Counted from the first letter of the stretch, positions 46,768-54,982 are shown. The stretch: DNA of 64,000 bases from Pseudomonas vancouverensis (GCF_004348895.1 NZ_RRZK01000017.1:117362-181361), one strand, 5' to 3'. Notes: a model not told the origin generated them from the sequence alone. Program-made: numbers and translations.

Positions 46768-47667
46768 TTATCCGAGGTTCCCTTTCAGGCTGGGGACGAC
46801 GCCGCGCGCGATGGCGGCCAGGGCGAAGGCGATGCCGGCGACCAGAATGATCGCGGCACCGGACGGGATCGGCAGGTCGAAGACGATCGGCGCCAGAATC
46901 CCGCACAGGGTGCTGACGGTGGCGATCAGCACTGAACACCAGAAAAAGCCCTTCAACGATTGACTGAGCAGACGCGCCGCTGCCGCCGGAATCACCAGCA
47001 AGGCACCGACCAGAATCGCACCAATGACTTTCACCGCGGCGACGGTGATCAGCGTCACCAGAATCACGAACAGGTAATCCAGCGACTTCACCGCCACGCC
47101 ACGCACCGCCGCCAGTTGCGGGTTGAAGCTGGCCAGCATGATGCGGTTGTACAGCGGTAGGGCCAGGGCCATCACCAGCGAGCCGACCACGGCCAGCACC
47201 AGCAGGTCATTGCCATTGACCGTCAGCACCGAACCGAACAACACGTTTTCCAGAATGTGCACGTTGATCTTGCCGGCCAATACCAGCAGCAGGCTCGCGC
47301 CCAAGGCCAGGGATACCGAGAGGAACACGCCGATCAAGGTGTCCGGCGCCAGACCGGTACGGTTGCGCAGGAAGTTGAGCAAGATGCCGAACAGCAGGCA
47401 GTAGCCGAACAGCGCGCCGTAAGGACCGGTGTAGGGCTCACCAAGCAGGATGCCGATGGCGACACCGGTCAGGGCCGCGTGGCCCACCGCTTCGGAGAAA
47501 AACGCGAAGCGCTTCACCACCACCAGCGTGCCCAGCCCACCCAGCACCGGGCCGATCAGCAGTCCGGCGAGCAAGGCGTTGACCACAAAACCATAGGCCA
47601 GCGCCTCGGGCAGATAACCCGCCGAGGCCCAACCCTGGACCAGCAGGCGAAAAGCGTCGTAACTCAT
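46768..47667 (-). CDS. fpvE: ABC transporter permease FpvE
   Basis: A 299-residue permease with about eight or nine membrane spans, of the ABC-3 family (ZnuB/TroC-type). The EAA-like region is GPVLGGLGTLVVVKRFAFFS followed by EAVGHAALTGVAIG near 44-77. It was assigned by position and order in the fpv operon, where FpvCDEF form an ABC system for iron released from pyoverdine. The start at 47667 overlaps the fpvD stop by one base (TGATG). The open frame to 47820 is antisense-like and rejected. Zinc or manganese uptake was considered, but the gene order matches fpv. Confidence 0.85.
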   Translation of the reverse strand: MSYDAFRLLVQGWASAGYLPEALAYGFVVNALLAGLLIGPVLGGLGTLVVVKRFAFFSEAVGHAALTGVAIGILLGEPYTGPYGALFGYCLLFGILLNFLRNRTGLAPDTLIGVFLSVSLALGASLLLVLAGKINVHILENVLFGSVLTVNGNDLLVLAVVGSLVMALALPLYNRIMLASFNPQLAAVRGVAVKSLDYLFVILVTLITVAAVKVIGAILVGALLVIPAAAARLLSQSLKGFFWCSVLIATVSTLCGILAPIVFDLPIPSGAAIILVAGIAFALAAIARGVVPSLKGNLG

Positions 47668-48503
47668 CAGACCGGGCTCCGTGGATGGGTCGAAAACAGG
47701 CTCAGCAAGCGCTCGGGTGTCAGCGCCTGTTGCGGCGTGGCATCGAACAGCACCCGGCGATTGAGCCCGGTGACCCGATCCGCCAGGCGCCCGACCGCTT
47801 CCAGGTCGTGCTCGATCCACAGCACGGTGATCCCCGCAGCGCGCCAGTCGCCGAGCAAACGTTCGAACACCTGGATGCCGGCTTCATCGAGGGCCGACAT
47901 CGGTTCATCGAGCACCAGCAGTTGCGGTGGCGGAATCAGCCCTTGCGCCAGCAGCACGCGCTGACGTTCGCCGCCGGACAGCGCGCCCATGCGCCGTTTG
48001 CGCTTGTCCTGCATGCCGACGCGCTCCAGCGCTTCACCGATGGCCGTCGCGAAGTGTTTGCTCACACCGAGAAAGGCCGGGCGCCGTTGGCACATGGCGG
48101 CCATGAAGTCGTCGACCGTCATCGGCAGGCCGCGGTCGAATTCCAGCGCCTGTGGCACGTAGCCGATGGTCCCGGGGGCGCCGGGCCAGTGCAGGCTCAA
48201 GCGACCCTGATGAGGCATTTGCCCGAGCAGGGTCTTGATCAGCGAACTCTTGCCGCCGCCGTTGGGACCGACCAGGGCGTGGACGTTGCCGGGTTGGACC
48301 GTGAAGGTCACCTTGTCGAGGATCGTGGTGCGGCCGAGGGTCAAACAGACCTCATCAAAATCCAGCGCCGGCCCCGAAACCTGTGGGAGCGAGCTTGCTC
48401 GCGATTGCGCTTGATCAGTCGACATCACCGTTGAAGGACACTCCGTCATCGCGAGCAGGCTCGCTTCCACAGGGTGTGCTCTGATTGCTTCTCTGGAAGT
48501 CAT
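47667..48503 (-). CDS. fpvD: ABC transporter ATP-binding protein FpvD with N-terminal REPIN
   Basis: A 278-residue ATPase of the metal/siderophore ABC type. Walker A is GPNGGGKSS near 79-87, the signature LSGGERQRV near 175-183, and Walker B LLVLDEPMSALDE near 197-209. The core begins at about residue 47 (ALDFDEVCLTLGR). Residues 11-44 are coded by an inverted REP pair: PVEASLLAM is the translated forward arm and SRASSLPQV the reverse arm. The ATG at 48503 overlaps the fpvC stop (ATGA), the coupled start expected in this operon. Without the repeat the protein would have a normal short N-terminus. The extra 34 residues are probably disordered. Confidence 0.86.
   Translation of the reverse strand: MTSREAIRAHPVEASLLAMTECPSTVMSTDQAQSRASSLPQVSGPALDFDEVCLTLGRTTILDKVTFTVQPGNVHALVGPNGGGKSSLIKTLLGQMPHQGRLSLHWPGAPGTIGYVPQALEFDRGLPMTVDDFMAAMCQRRPAFLGVSKHFATAIGEALERVGMQDKRKRRMGALSGGERQRVLLAQGLIPPPQLLVLDEPMSALDEAGIQVFERLLGDWRAAGITVLWIEHDLEAVGRLADRVTGLNRRVLFDATPQQALTPERLLSLFSTHPRSPV
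48380..48475. repeat. REPIN inside the fpvD N-terminal coding region
   Basis: CTGTGGGAGCGAGCTTGCTC (48381-48400, then GCGAT) and GTCATCGCGAGCAGGCTCGC (48445-48464, then TTCCACAGG) are a strong inverted REP pair. It is read in frame by the minus-strand fpvD without a stop, beginning ten codons after its start. Confidence 0.9.
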
Positions 48504-49426
48504 GCCCCCGACTCCTGTATCGCCCGGACCACGGTGTCGAGGTTGCCGGTCATTTCTTTTTCGTACTTGTCGGCGCTGTATTCGCCGTAGGAAATGTGCG
48601 AGAGCGGGTACAGCTTCACACCGGATTCACGCTGGATGGTCTCGACGTAGGTGGAGGGGAAATCCATCTCCGAGAAGATCACCTTTACGTCCAGTTCTCG
48701 CAGTTGATCGATGGTCTTTTTCAACTGGCTGGGGCTGGGTTCGATGCCATGGGCTGGCTCGACCACGGCGGTCACCTCCAGGCCGAATTCACGCAGCAGG
48801 TAGTCGTAGGCGGCGTGCACCGTGGCCACGCGCAGTTCGGCATTCGGCGCCTGGGTCAGTTTGGCCAGGGCGGCGGCACGCATCGTGCGCAGGCGTTTAC
48901 CGTAGGCGCGGGCGTTGTCGGTGTAGGCCTTGGCGTTGTCCGGGTCGAGTTTGCCCAGTGCCCGGGCAATGTTGTTGACCTGGGCAATCGAAGCGCTGAT
49001 CGACAGGAAGGTGTGCGGGTTCACCACCTTGCCGGCACCTCGCGCGGCGACACCGGTGGCGGCCAGCAGCGGCACGTTTTCGTTGGCCTCGATCACCGGC
49101 ACCTGCGGGTTTTCGCTGGCGGCGATCATGCGGTCGGCGAAGTCGTCGTGGCCGACGCCGTTGAGCACCACCACATCGAGTCCGCTGATGCGCTTGATGT
49201 CTTCGGCGCGGGGCTCGTAGGCGTGTGGGTTGAAGCCGGCCGGAATCAGCGGCACCACATCGGCCTTGTCGCCGACGATGTTGGCCACGTAGCTGTAATA
49301 GGGGTGCAGGGTGATGCCGATACGCAGGCGCTTGTCTACATCGGCGTTGGCCAGCGTCGGCAACAGACAGGCGAGCAGGCCGATCAGCAGCAGGCGCATT
49401 GAAGAACGTGGAGATGGAATAGGCAT
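48500..49426 (-). CDS. fpvC: Periplasmic metal-binding protein FpvC (ZnuA/TroA-like)
   Basis: A 308-residue solute-binding protein. The signal peptide runs to about 28 (MRLLLIGLLACLLPTLANAD after nine extra residues). Metal-ligand motifs are ITLHPYYSYVANIVG near 39, VVPLIPAGFNPHAYEP near 57-72 and VHAAYDYLLREFG near 208-220; a further acidic ligand is in VIFSEMDFPSTYVE. In P. aeruginosa FpvC is the periplasmic iron-binding protein that takes iron from reduced pyoverdine. The start is MPIPSPRSSMRLLL at 49426; an ATG at 49399 is possible. It is followed by fpvD with an ATGA overlap and lies 35 bases after fpvK. Confidence 0.87.
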   Translation of the reverse strand: MPIPSPRSSMRLLLIGLLACLLPTLANADVDKRLRIGITLHPYYSYVANIVGDKADVVPLIPAGFNPHAYEPRAEDIKRISGLDVVVLNGVGHDDFADRMIAASENPQVPVIEANENVPLLAATGVAARGAGKVVNPHTFLSISASIAQVNNIARALGKLDPDNAKAYTDNARAYGKRLRTMRAAALAKLTQAPNAELRVATVHAAYDYLLREFGLEVTAVVEPAHGIEPSPSQLKKTIDQLRELDVKVIFSEMDFPSTYVETIQRESGVKLYPLSHISYGEYSADKYEKEMTGNLDTVVRAIQESGA

Positions 49427-49461
49427 GGGGTAGCGGTCTTCTCTCGGGAAAAGGCGAGGGT

Positions 49462-50034
49462 TCAGTGCCGATGTTGGCGGGTCACACCGGCATCGAATTG
49501 CGCAACGATCTGCTTCCAGCCGGTGCCTTCAAGCGCCGCGTCGCTGAGATCGCCCGGCACTGCGAGCGGCTGGCCACGGTTGAGCCAGATGTCCGGCACG
49601 TCGTTGGCTGTGGTCGTTCGCATCAAAAAGGAACCGGCAACCGTTGGCGATTGGCTTTGGCCGAAGTAAGCCCCGGCCTCAAGCAACTGCCAGGCATGAC
49701 CGCCACGGCTGACGGAACTGGCATCCTGGGCGAACGGCGCAAAACCTTCTTCGGCGAGCGTCTGGGGTGACGGCAGCATTTGTTGGGCCTGTCGCAGCAA
49801 GTGGATCTCGTCCAGCGTCACGCGCAAGTCGGCATAGATGCCTTGCTCGGCGGCGCTGAGGTCGCGCCGGGCATCCAGCTGATGGCTGCCGATCTGGCTC
49901 ACTTCCTTGGGCTCGCCGTGCCACAGCACCACCGAGCCGGCAACGGCAAGAATCATCAGGCACAGCAACAGGACGTAGAGGGTTTCGTGGCCGGCGCCTG
50001 CCGGGCGGACGATTTGCGTGGTTGGCGTACTCAT
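49462..50034 (-). CDS. fpvK: FpvK-like membrane-anchored protein (DUF6162 type)
   Basis: A 190-residue protein with one membrane span near residues 18-38 (TLYVLLLCLMILAVAGSVVL) and a periplasmic region. The C-terminus is His-rich (TRQHRH). It lies in the fourth position of the fpvGHJK block, and the name rests on gene order and size. It could help assemble the FpvG reductase complex, but no catalytic motif is visible. The start overlaps the fpvJ stop by four bases (ATGA). A gap of 35 bases to fpvC is the largest in the operon. Confidence 0.72.
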   Translation of the reverse strand: MSTPTTQIVRPAGAGHETLYVLLLCLMILAVAGSVVLWHGEPKEVSQIGSHQLDARRDLSAAEQGIYADLRVTLDEIHLLRQAQQMLPSPQTLAEEGFAPFAQDASSVSRGGHAWQLLEAGAYFGQSQSPTVAGSFLMRTTTANDVPDIWLNRGQPLAVPGDLSDAALEGTGWKQIVAQFDAGVTRQHRH

Positions 50035-50360
50035 GGGGCCTCAATGTCCGCCTGGTCGATTTCCACTACGTGACCGGGGCCAGCATCGAACAGCACGTAG
50101 AACTCCGAGCCGGGCTTCTTGAAGGTCACGGTCGAGTCAGCCCCCAGTTTGCCGGGCAGCAGAATGGTTTCGTCGTAGCCGATTACATCCAGGGTCACGC
50201 CGGGCGCACCGCTGCCGTCGGAGAAGCCGCCGGTACACTTGATCTGCTCGGCATCGATGGCCTTGCATTCGCACATCGGGTTGTGGGCCAGGGCGCTGGC
50301 GCTGAAGCCGACGCACAGCACCAGCAACGCGGCGTGCATAGGGCGAAAAGCGTTGTTCAT
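50031..50360 (-). CDS. fpvJ: FpvJ-like small periplasmic protein
   Basis: A 109-residue exported protein. The signal peptide (about 1-26) ends in ASALAHNP. The mature part begins with a Cys-rich NPMCECKAIDAEQIKC motif that might bind a metal, followed by beta-rich sequence (DETILLPGKLGADSTVTFKK). It was recognised from its position between fpvH and fpvK. The start at 50360 overlaps the fpvH stop (ATGA), and the stop overlaps the fpvK start. A longer reading frame reaching 50843 is antisense and not real. Confidence 0.74.
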   Translation of the reverse strand: MNNAFRPMHAALLVLCVGFSASALAHNPMCECKAIDAEQIKCTGGFSDGSGAPGVTLDVIGYDETILLPGKLGADSTVTFKKPGSEFYVLFDAGPGHVVEIDQADIEAP

Positions 50361-50899
50361 GGTTTGCCTCCTTGTTTGTTCAACCAGGCGATGGTGGCCG
50401 GAGAGGCCTGGCTCAACGGGATGGATGCCTGATGCATGGCGCCGTCCCAGCCTTCCATGGTGATCCACAGGTCGGCGTCCGCCCGGGTCTTTTCCGGGAC
50501 CGGCAACGAGGCGCCCATGCGGTACGGCGTGCCGAAGAAAATCACTCCGGCGGCGCGCAGACTGCGAGGTTTGCCGACGCGCAGGTAAGTGGCCTTGACC
50601 TGGTCGATGCAGCTTTCGCAGAGCGCGGCATTGAAGCCCTTCATGTAGCCGGCCGGGCCATCGAGAGTCGGCGCAGCGTTGCGCAACTCTGCCAGGCGCA
50701 GGCTCCAGGGGCCGACCTGGACTTCGCCGACTTCCCGCTCGCCGAGGCCGCTGTCGCCACGCATCAGCGCCTCGTCGGCGAAGTACTTGGGCATGAAGCC
50801 GAGGGGAATCAGCAACAGCAGAACGTTCAGATGGAAACGCCATTTGTGCCAGAACTGACGCAGACGCGAGGGTGACGGGGCGGTGGCGAGGTTGCTCAC
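50357..50899 (-). CDS. fpvH: FpvH-like protein of the pyoverdine iron-release complex
   Basis: A 180-residue protein starting with GTG 50899, which overlaps the fpvG stop by four bases (GTGA). One membrane span is near residues 25-45 (FHLNVLLLLIPLGFMPKYFA), with a periplasmic C-terminal region containing the CESCIDQ pair of cysteines. FpvH is needed with FpvG and FpvC for efficient iron release from pyoverdine in P. aeruginosa. The alternative longer reading to 51082 is antisense to fpvG. The name rests on position and length. Confidence 0.75.
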   Translation of the reverse strand: MSNLATAPSPSRLRQFWHKWRFHLNVLLLLIPLGFMPKYFADEALMRGDSGLGEREVGEVQVGPWSLRLAELRNAAPTLDGPAGYMKGFNAALCESCIDQVKATYLRVGKPRSLRAAGVIFFGTPYRMGASLPVPEKTRADADLWITMEGWDGAMHQASIPLSQASPATIAWLNKQGGKP

Positions 50900-52098
50900 A
50901 GGTTGGCCTCCGACGTTTGATTGCTCATGCTCACTGGCACCTGGACGCCTTGCTGTTTCTTGTGGCTGCGTTTCAGGGCGTTGGCGGTGGCCAATGCCGT
51001 GCGTTTGGTCCAGATCAGCAGACCGCTCAGCACCATCATGCTCAGCAGCAGCCCGAAGAAGGCCCAGATCAGCTTGATCCACAACCCACCGAAATCCCCG
51101 GTGTGTAACGGACGCATGGACTCGGTGACGAACTCCAGCGCCGAGCGGTCGCTGATCAGGCGCGAGGCGGCGACTTCACCGTTGTACGGGTTGAGGGTGG
51201 CGGTCTGGAACATCAGCGGATACCAGCCGCGTCCCCCCACATCCAGGTGGCTGTAGGCATTGCCGGGCAGGCTGACGAAGCTCGCCTCCAGGCCGGTGAT
51301 CCGTTGCGTGGCGATGTCGATGGCACGGTCAAGATCAATGCGCGGGGGCGGCGAACCATCGGCCGAGATCGGCACGGCCTCACGGGACATCGCCGGAATG
51401 ATTTTCTCGGTAGAGATGGATATCTGGTTATCGAACAGCAGGGCCTGGATCAGGAACCAGGTGCCCGTGACGGAAATGACCGCAATGAACCAGATCGACC
51501 AGATGCCGCTGAGGCGATGAAAGTCTCCCCAAAAAATCCGCGCGCCGTGACGAAAACGCAGGGTAGGGCTGAAGAAGCCCTTCCAGAACCGTTTGTAGAC
51601 CACCAGTCCAGTGATCAGCGACGCCAACAATGGCAAACCGAGCAGCGACACCAGGTACCAGCCCCAACTGTAGCCATTGGTGAACGGCACCAGCCACCAG
51701 CCGTGCAGCGCGCGGGTGAAGGCGCGGAAATTGAACTCAGGGGCGACGCCCTGAATGACGCCGGTGTACGGATTGACGTAAATCACCACCGAGCGCCCGT
51801 CGGGGTAGCTGACTTCGACATCGAGGGCAAAGTGCGACTCGTCAGGACGGCTGATGCTTTCGACCACGAGCTGGGGTTCGGCTTTGTTCACCGCCGTCAG
51901 GACCTGCTGGTAGCTGAGCAGCGGTGCATCCTCTGAAGGCTGATTGGCGCGCATCGAGGGCGTGGCCAGCCAGACGATTTCCTGGCTGACCACCGCGAGC
52001 GTGCCGGTGACGCAGACGATCAGGACGAAAAACCAGATGGGCAAGGCCAGCCAGCTGTGCACCAGGAACCAGATTTTTGAACGGGATTTCTTCGACAT
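50896..52098 (-). CDS. fpvG: PepSY-domain inner-membrane reductase FpvG
   Basis: A 400-residue PepSY-associated TM protein with four membrane spans: near 12-35 (WFLVHSWLALPIWFFVLIV), then about 150-170, 200-220 and 345-375. Conserved histidines on the first and later helices could bind haem, as expected for a ferric-pyoverdine reductase. FpvG reduces iron in pyoverdine at the inner membrane. It is the first gene of the eight-gene operon. ATG 52098 (MSKKSRSKIWF) is chosen; an open frame to 52191 adds residues with no ribosome-binding site. A candidate Fur box lies at 52201-52219. Confidence 0.87.
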   Translation of the reverse strand: MSKKSRSKIWFLVHSWLALPIWFFVLIVCVTGTLAVVSQEIVWLATPSMRANQPSEDAPLLSYQQVLTAVNKAEPQLVVESISRPDESHFALDVEVSYPDGRSVVIYVNPYTGVIQGVAPEFNFRAFTRALHGWWLVPFTNGYSWGWYLVSLLGLPLLASLITGLVVYKRFWKGFFSPTLRFRHGARIFWGDFHRLSGIWSIWFIAVISVTGTWFLIQALLFDNQISISTEKIIPAMSREAVPISADGSPPPRIDLDRAIDIATQRITGLEASFVSLPGNAYSHLDVGGRGWYPLMFQTATLNPYNGEVAASRLISDRSALEFVTESMRPLHTGDFGGLWIKLIWAFFGLLLSMMVLSGLLIWTKRTALATANALKRSHKKQQGVQVPVSMSNQTSEANL

Positions 52099-52200
52099 GA
52101 TGGAACGTCTTATCTGGATGAGAGCCCTTATCGCAGGAACAAGGGCGGTGAAGGTCCGGTCGTGGCTTTTGCCGACGCGACAGGACTGCATCTAGATAGG

Positions 52201-52219
52201 ACGAATGAGAATCAGAAAT
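52201..52219. promoter_or_regulatory. Candidate Fur box upstream of fpvG
   Basis: The core AATGAGAATCA agrees with the Fur consensus AATGATAATCA apart from one base; over the full 19 bases about 11 match. The box is about 105 bases before the fpvG start. No convincing PvdS-type TAAAT-N16-CGT promoter was found by eye. Confidence 0.45.
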
Positions 52220-52284
52220 CCCGAAGGGGTATATGAAAGAAAATGTTTCAGCGGCAGATCTGACGACTGGAGACCGCTGAAGAC

Positions 52285-53160
52285 TCAGCGCAAGAAGCTG
52301 AGCGCTTCATCTAGCAGCAGGTCCGGAACCTCTTCGGCGATGTAATGCCCAGCCGGTAAAGCCTTGCCGCGCACATCGCTGGCAATCTGCTGCCATTCTT
52401 TCAACGGCTCGAAACAGCGACCGACCGTGCCTTCGGCACCCCACAGCACCAACAACGGCAATTGCAGATGATGGCCTGCGTCGATGTCAGCGCGGTCGTG
52501 CTCCAGGTCGATGCTGGCGCTGGCGCGGTAGTCCTCGCAAATGCCACGGGCAGCCCCCGGTAATTTCAGGCAGCGCAAGTACTCAGCGAAGGCTTCATCG
52601 GTAAAGGGTTTGAGCCCGGCGCTGCGACTGCCCATGACACTGCGCAGATAGGCTTCGGGGTCCGCTTCGATCAGGGTTTCCGGCAACGGCGCCGGGCGAA
52701 TCAGGAAAAACCAGTGCCAGTAGGCGCGGGCGAAGGCTTCGTTGGTCTGGGTGTACATCGACAGGGTCGGGGCGATGTCCAGCAACACCATGCGTTGCAC
52801 GGCGGCCGGATGGTCCAGTGCCAGGCGATGAGCCACCCGGGCGCCACGGTCGTGGGCCAGAATCGAGAACTGTGCGAAGCCCAGCGCCGCCATCAGCTCG
52901 ACGCCATCACGGGCCATTTGCCTTTTGCTGTAAGCGGCATGTTGATCGTCAGCGGTTGGCTTGCTGCTGTCGCCATAACCGCGCAGGTCGGCGGCCACCA
53001 CCGTGAAGTGCTGCGCCAATTGTTCGGCAATCTTGTGCCAGATCACATGGGTCTGCGGGTGCCCGTGCAGCAACAGCAGGCCCGGTCCTTTGCCGCCGAT
53101 GCGGTAGGCAATGTCGACACCATTGACGTGACGCTGGTCTTTGCTGAATCCGGCGAACAT
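52285..53160 (-). CDS. Alpha/beta hydrolase, haloacetate/fluoroacetate dehalogenase family
   Basis: A 291-residue alpha/beta hydrolase. The nucleophile is Asp104 in AHDRGARVAHR instead of the usual Ser, as in haloacid dehalogenases of the FAcD type. The halide-site residues AYWHWFF and the EDYRASASIDLE segment follow the same pattern as Rhodopseudomonas FAcD; the acid Asp in VLLDIAPT and the C-terminal His in PAGHYIAEE complete the triad. It would hydrolyse haloacetates to glycolate. ATG 53160 (MFAGFSKDQRH) has AGGAG upstream. It is a single gene. An epoxide hydrolase is the alternative, but it would need two conserved tyrosines. Confidence 0.85.
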   Translation of the reverse strand: MFAGFSKDQRHVNGVDIAYRIGGKGPGLLLLHGHPQTHVIWHKIAEQLAQHFTVVAADLRGYGDSSKPTADDQHAAYSKRQMARDGVELMAALGFAQFSILAHDRGARVAHRLALDHPAAVQRMVLLDIAPTLSMYTQTNEAFARAYWHWFFLIRPAPLPETLIEADPEAYLRSVMGSRSAGLKPFTDEAFAEYLRCLKLPGAARGICEDYRASASIDLEHDRADIDAGHHLQLPLLVLWGAEGTVGRCFEPLKEWQQIASDVRGKALPAGHYIAEEVPDLLLDEALSFLR

Positions 53161-53302
53161 GGGGTGACTCCTGGCGATGAATGCCGCCATCGTGAAATCA
53201 CGGCGCGTTCAGGGCAAGCGGTAAAGTGTGGAACCACTGTTCATGAATCGTGTTTAAAGAGCTCCATGGCGAGGGGGAAGGCCCTCGCCATACGGGTAAT
53301 GC

Positions 53303-53761
53303 TTAGCTTTGGGCGAACAGTTCCCGAGCCCGCTGTTCGATTTGTTCCTGAGTGAGGTCTTCCTTGCGCGTTGCCAGGAACCACAAATGGCCATAGGGGT
53401 CTTTCAGGCTTCCCGAACGGTCGCCGTAAAACTGATCCTTGACCTCGGACACCACCGTCGCACCGGCATCAACGGCTTGCTTGAACGACTTGTCGACATC
53501 CGTCACGTACAGGTGCAGGCCCACGGACTGGGCGCTGTCCGGATTACGCAACGGCCCTTGCTCGCACGGTGTGCCGAGCATGATCGGGCAATCGCCAATG
53601 CGCAGTTCGGCGTGGCCGATGCCGCCGTCGGGTGTGCTCAGGCGCATGACTTCGATGGCGCCAAAGGCTTTCTTGTAGAAGTCGATGGCCTCGACGGCCT
53701 GCTTGATCCCCAGGTACGGAGTGATGCTGTGATAACCCTCTGGAATGGGTTTGACGCTCAT
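53303..53761 (-). CDS. VOC-family (glyoxalase/PhnB-like) protein
   Basis: A 152-residue protein with two beta-alpha-beta-beta-beta modules. The N-terminal YHSITPYLGIKQAVEAIDFY and later EVKDQFYGDRSGSLKDPYGH are typical of the PhnB/YdcJ-like 3-demethylubiquinone-9 3-methyltransferase family of VOC proteins. Activity is unknown; the metal site is not fully conserved to the eye. GGGAGAT precedes ATG 53761. It is transcribed in the same direction as the hydrolase at 52285 but is separated from it by 142 bases. Confidence 0.82.
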   Translation of the reverse strand: MSVKPIPEGYHSITPYLGIKQAVEAIDFYKKAFGAIEVMRLSTPDGGIGHAELRIGDCPIMLGTPCEQGPLRNPDSAQSVGLHLYVTDVDKSFKQAVDAGATVVSEVKDQFYGDRSGSLKDPYGHLWFLATRKEDLTQEQIEQRARELFAQS

Positions 53762-53996
53762 GATGGATCTCCCTGTTCTTGTCTCGTGAGTGGAAAAGGT
53801 CCGTGCCTTTCACTGGCCGGATAAATATAGGCCAGTCACTTTTCTGCCACCGAGTGGCCGACGAGCAGCAGCGCCCTTCACGCGGCATGGATCATCAAAT
53901 ACTGATAGCCACTATTGAAAGCGTTGATTTCTGCCGCTTGGGAGGCACGAGTAGCCTGTGTTCATTGCCCCGAACCCAGATGCCAGGATGCCAGAC

Positions 53997-54266
53997 ATGA
54001 AACCATTGATCGCCACTTTGCTGTTACTCGCTGTGTCCGTACTCGCCGGATGTGCCACTCATGTTTCACCGGAGCTGCGGCCCTACAGCGCCGAGGAAAG
54101 CAAGGAACTGGCGCTGGAGGAGCTCAATCGTCGCGGGCTGTCTTTCGATGAGTACCACGCCAGAAAAGCACAACTGCTGGGCGTGCCGCAGAAGTCGTTC
54201 AAGTTCGACAACCAGGGCGAAATGAACGCCGAACGCACCGTACAGCTGCACGGTCGTCCAAGCTGA
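53997..54266 (+). CDS. Small predicted lipoprotein
   Basis: An 89-residue lipoprotein: MKPLIATLLLLAVSVLAGCA, with lipidated Cys about 19 in LAGC. The mature part is charged and helical, rich in Glu, Arg and Lys. I do not recognise a characterised family. The ATG at 53997 gives the proper signal peptide; the open frame begins upstream at 53958. It is followed after 101 bases by the LysE-family gene. Confidence 0.72.
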   Translation: MKPLIATLLLLAVSVLAGCATHVSPELRPYSAEESKELALEELNRRGLSFDEYHARKAQLLGVPQKSFKFDNQGEMNAERTVQLHGRPS

Positions 54267-54367
54267 TCGAGAACTGTACTGCCCGAAGTTTTGCGCAACT
54301 GTCCATGGGTTTTGCGCAGGGCCTGAGATAGGGTCGATACCTGACCGACCCTGATGGACTGCCACCC

Positions 54368-54982
54368 ATGACGCTCTCACTCGACCTGCTGCTGGGCTTT
54401 GCCCTGTTTGCCTTCGTCACCTCGATCACGCCCGGTCCGAACAACACCATGTTGCTGGCTTCCGGCGTCAACTTCGGCTTCAACCGCACCATCCCCCACA
54501 TGCTCGGCGTGACCTGCGGCTTCTTCGTGCTGGTGGTGGCCGTCGGTTTTGGCTTGGGTGCAGTGTTCAAGGCCTATCCGCTGCTCTATTCGGTCCTGCG
54601 TTACGCCGGCGCCGCTTACCTGCTGTATCTGGCGTGGAAAATAGCTCATTCCGGGCCGGTCTCCGATGGCGTACAGAGTGAAGCCAAACCGATCAGTTAT
54701 CTCGGCGCCGCGGCTTTTCAGTGGGTCAACCCCAAGGCCTGGATCATGGCTATTGGTGCCATCAGTACCTACACGCCGATGCAGGGTTATTTCACCAACG
54801 TGGTGGTGATTGCCGCCGTGTTCGCCATCATCAACCTGCCGAGCGTCGGCCTCTGGGTCGGTTGTGGCACTTTGTTACGCAATGTTCTGAAGGACCCGCG
54901 CTGGTTGCGCCTGTTCAACTGGGGCATGGCGTTGCTGCTGGTGGTTTCGCTCTATCCGCTGTTGCTTGAGAGCTTCAGCTGA
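54368..54982 (+). CDS. LysE/RhtB-family amino acid exporter
   Basis: A 204-residue membrane protein with five or six spans. The LysE signature ITPGPNNTMLLASGVNFGF is near residues 20-38, and FQWVNPKAWIMAIGAIS is near 117-133. Such proteins export amino acids such as threonine, homoserine or leucine; the specific substrate is unknown. There are no regulator genes beside it. The gene is followed by a 206-base gap before the cysteine desulfurase. Confidence 0.9.
   Translation: MTLSLDLLLGFALFAFVTSITPGPNNTMLLASGVNFGFNRTIPHMLGVTCGFFVLVVAVGFGLGAVFKAYPLLYSVLRYAGAAYLLYLAWKIAHSGPVSDGVQSEAKPISYLGAAAFQWVNPKAWIMAIGAISTYTPMQGYFTNVVVIAAVFAIINLPSVGLWVGCGTLLRNVLKDPRWLRLFNWGMALLLVVSLYPLLLESFS

Noticed and set aside
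45868..49426. Interpretation as a znuABC zinc uptake system
   Set aside because: The folds are similar, but the presence of two binding proteins and the upstream PepSY protein with three small membrane or periplasmic proteins match fpvGHJKCDEF in order and size.
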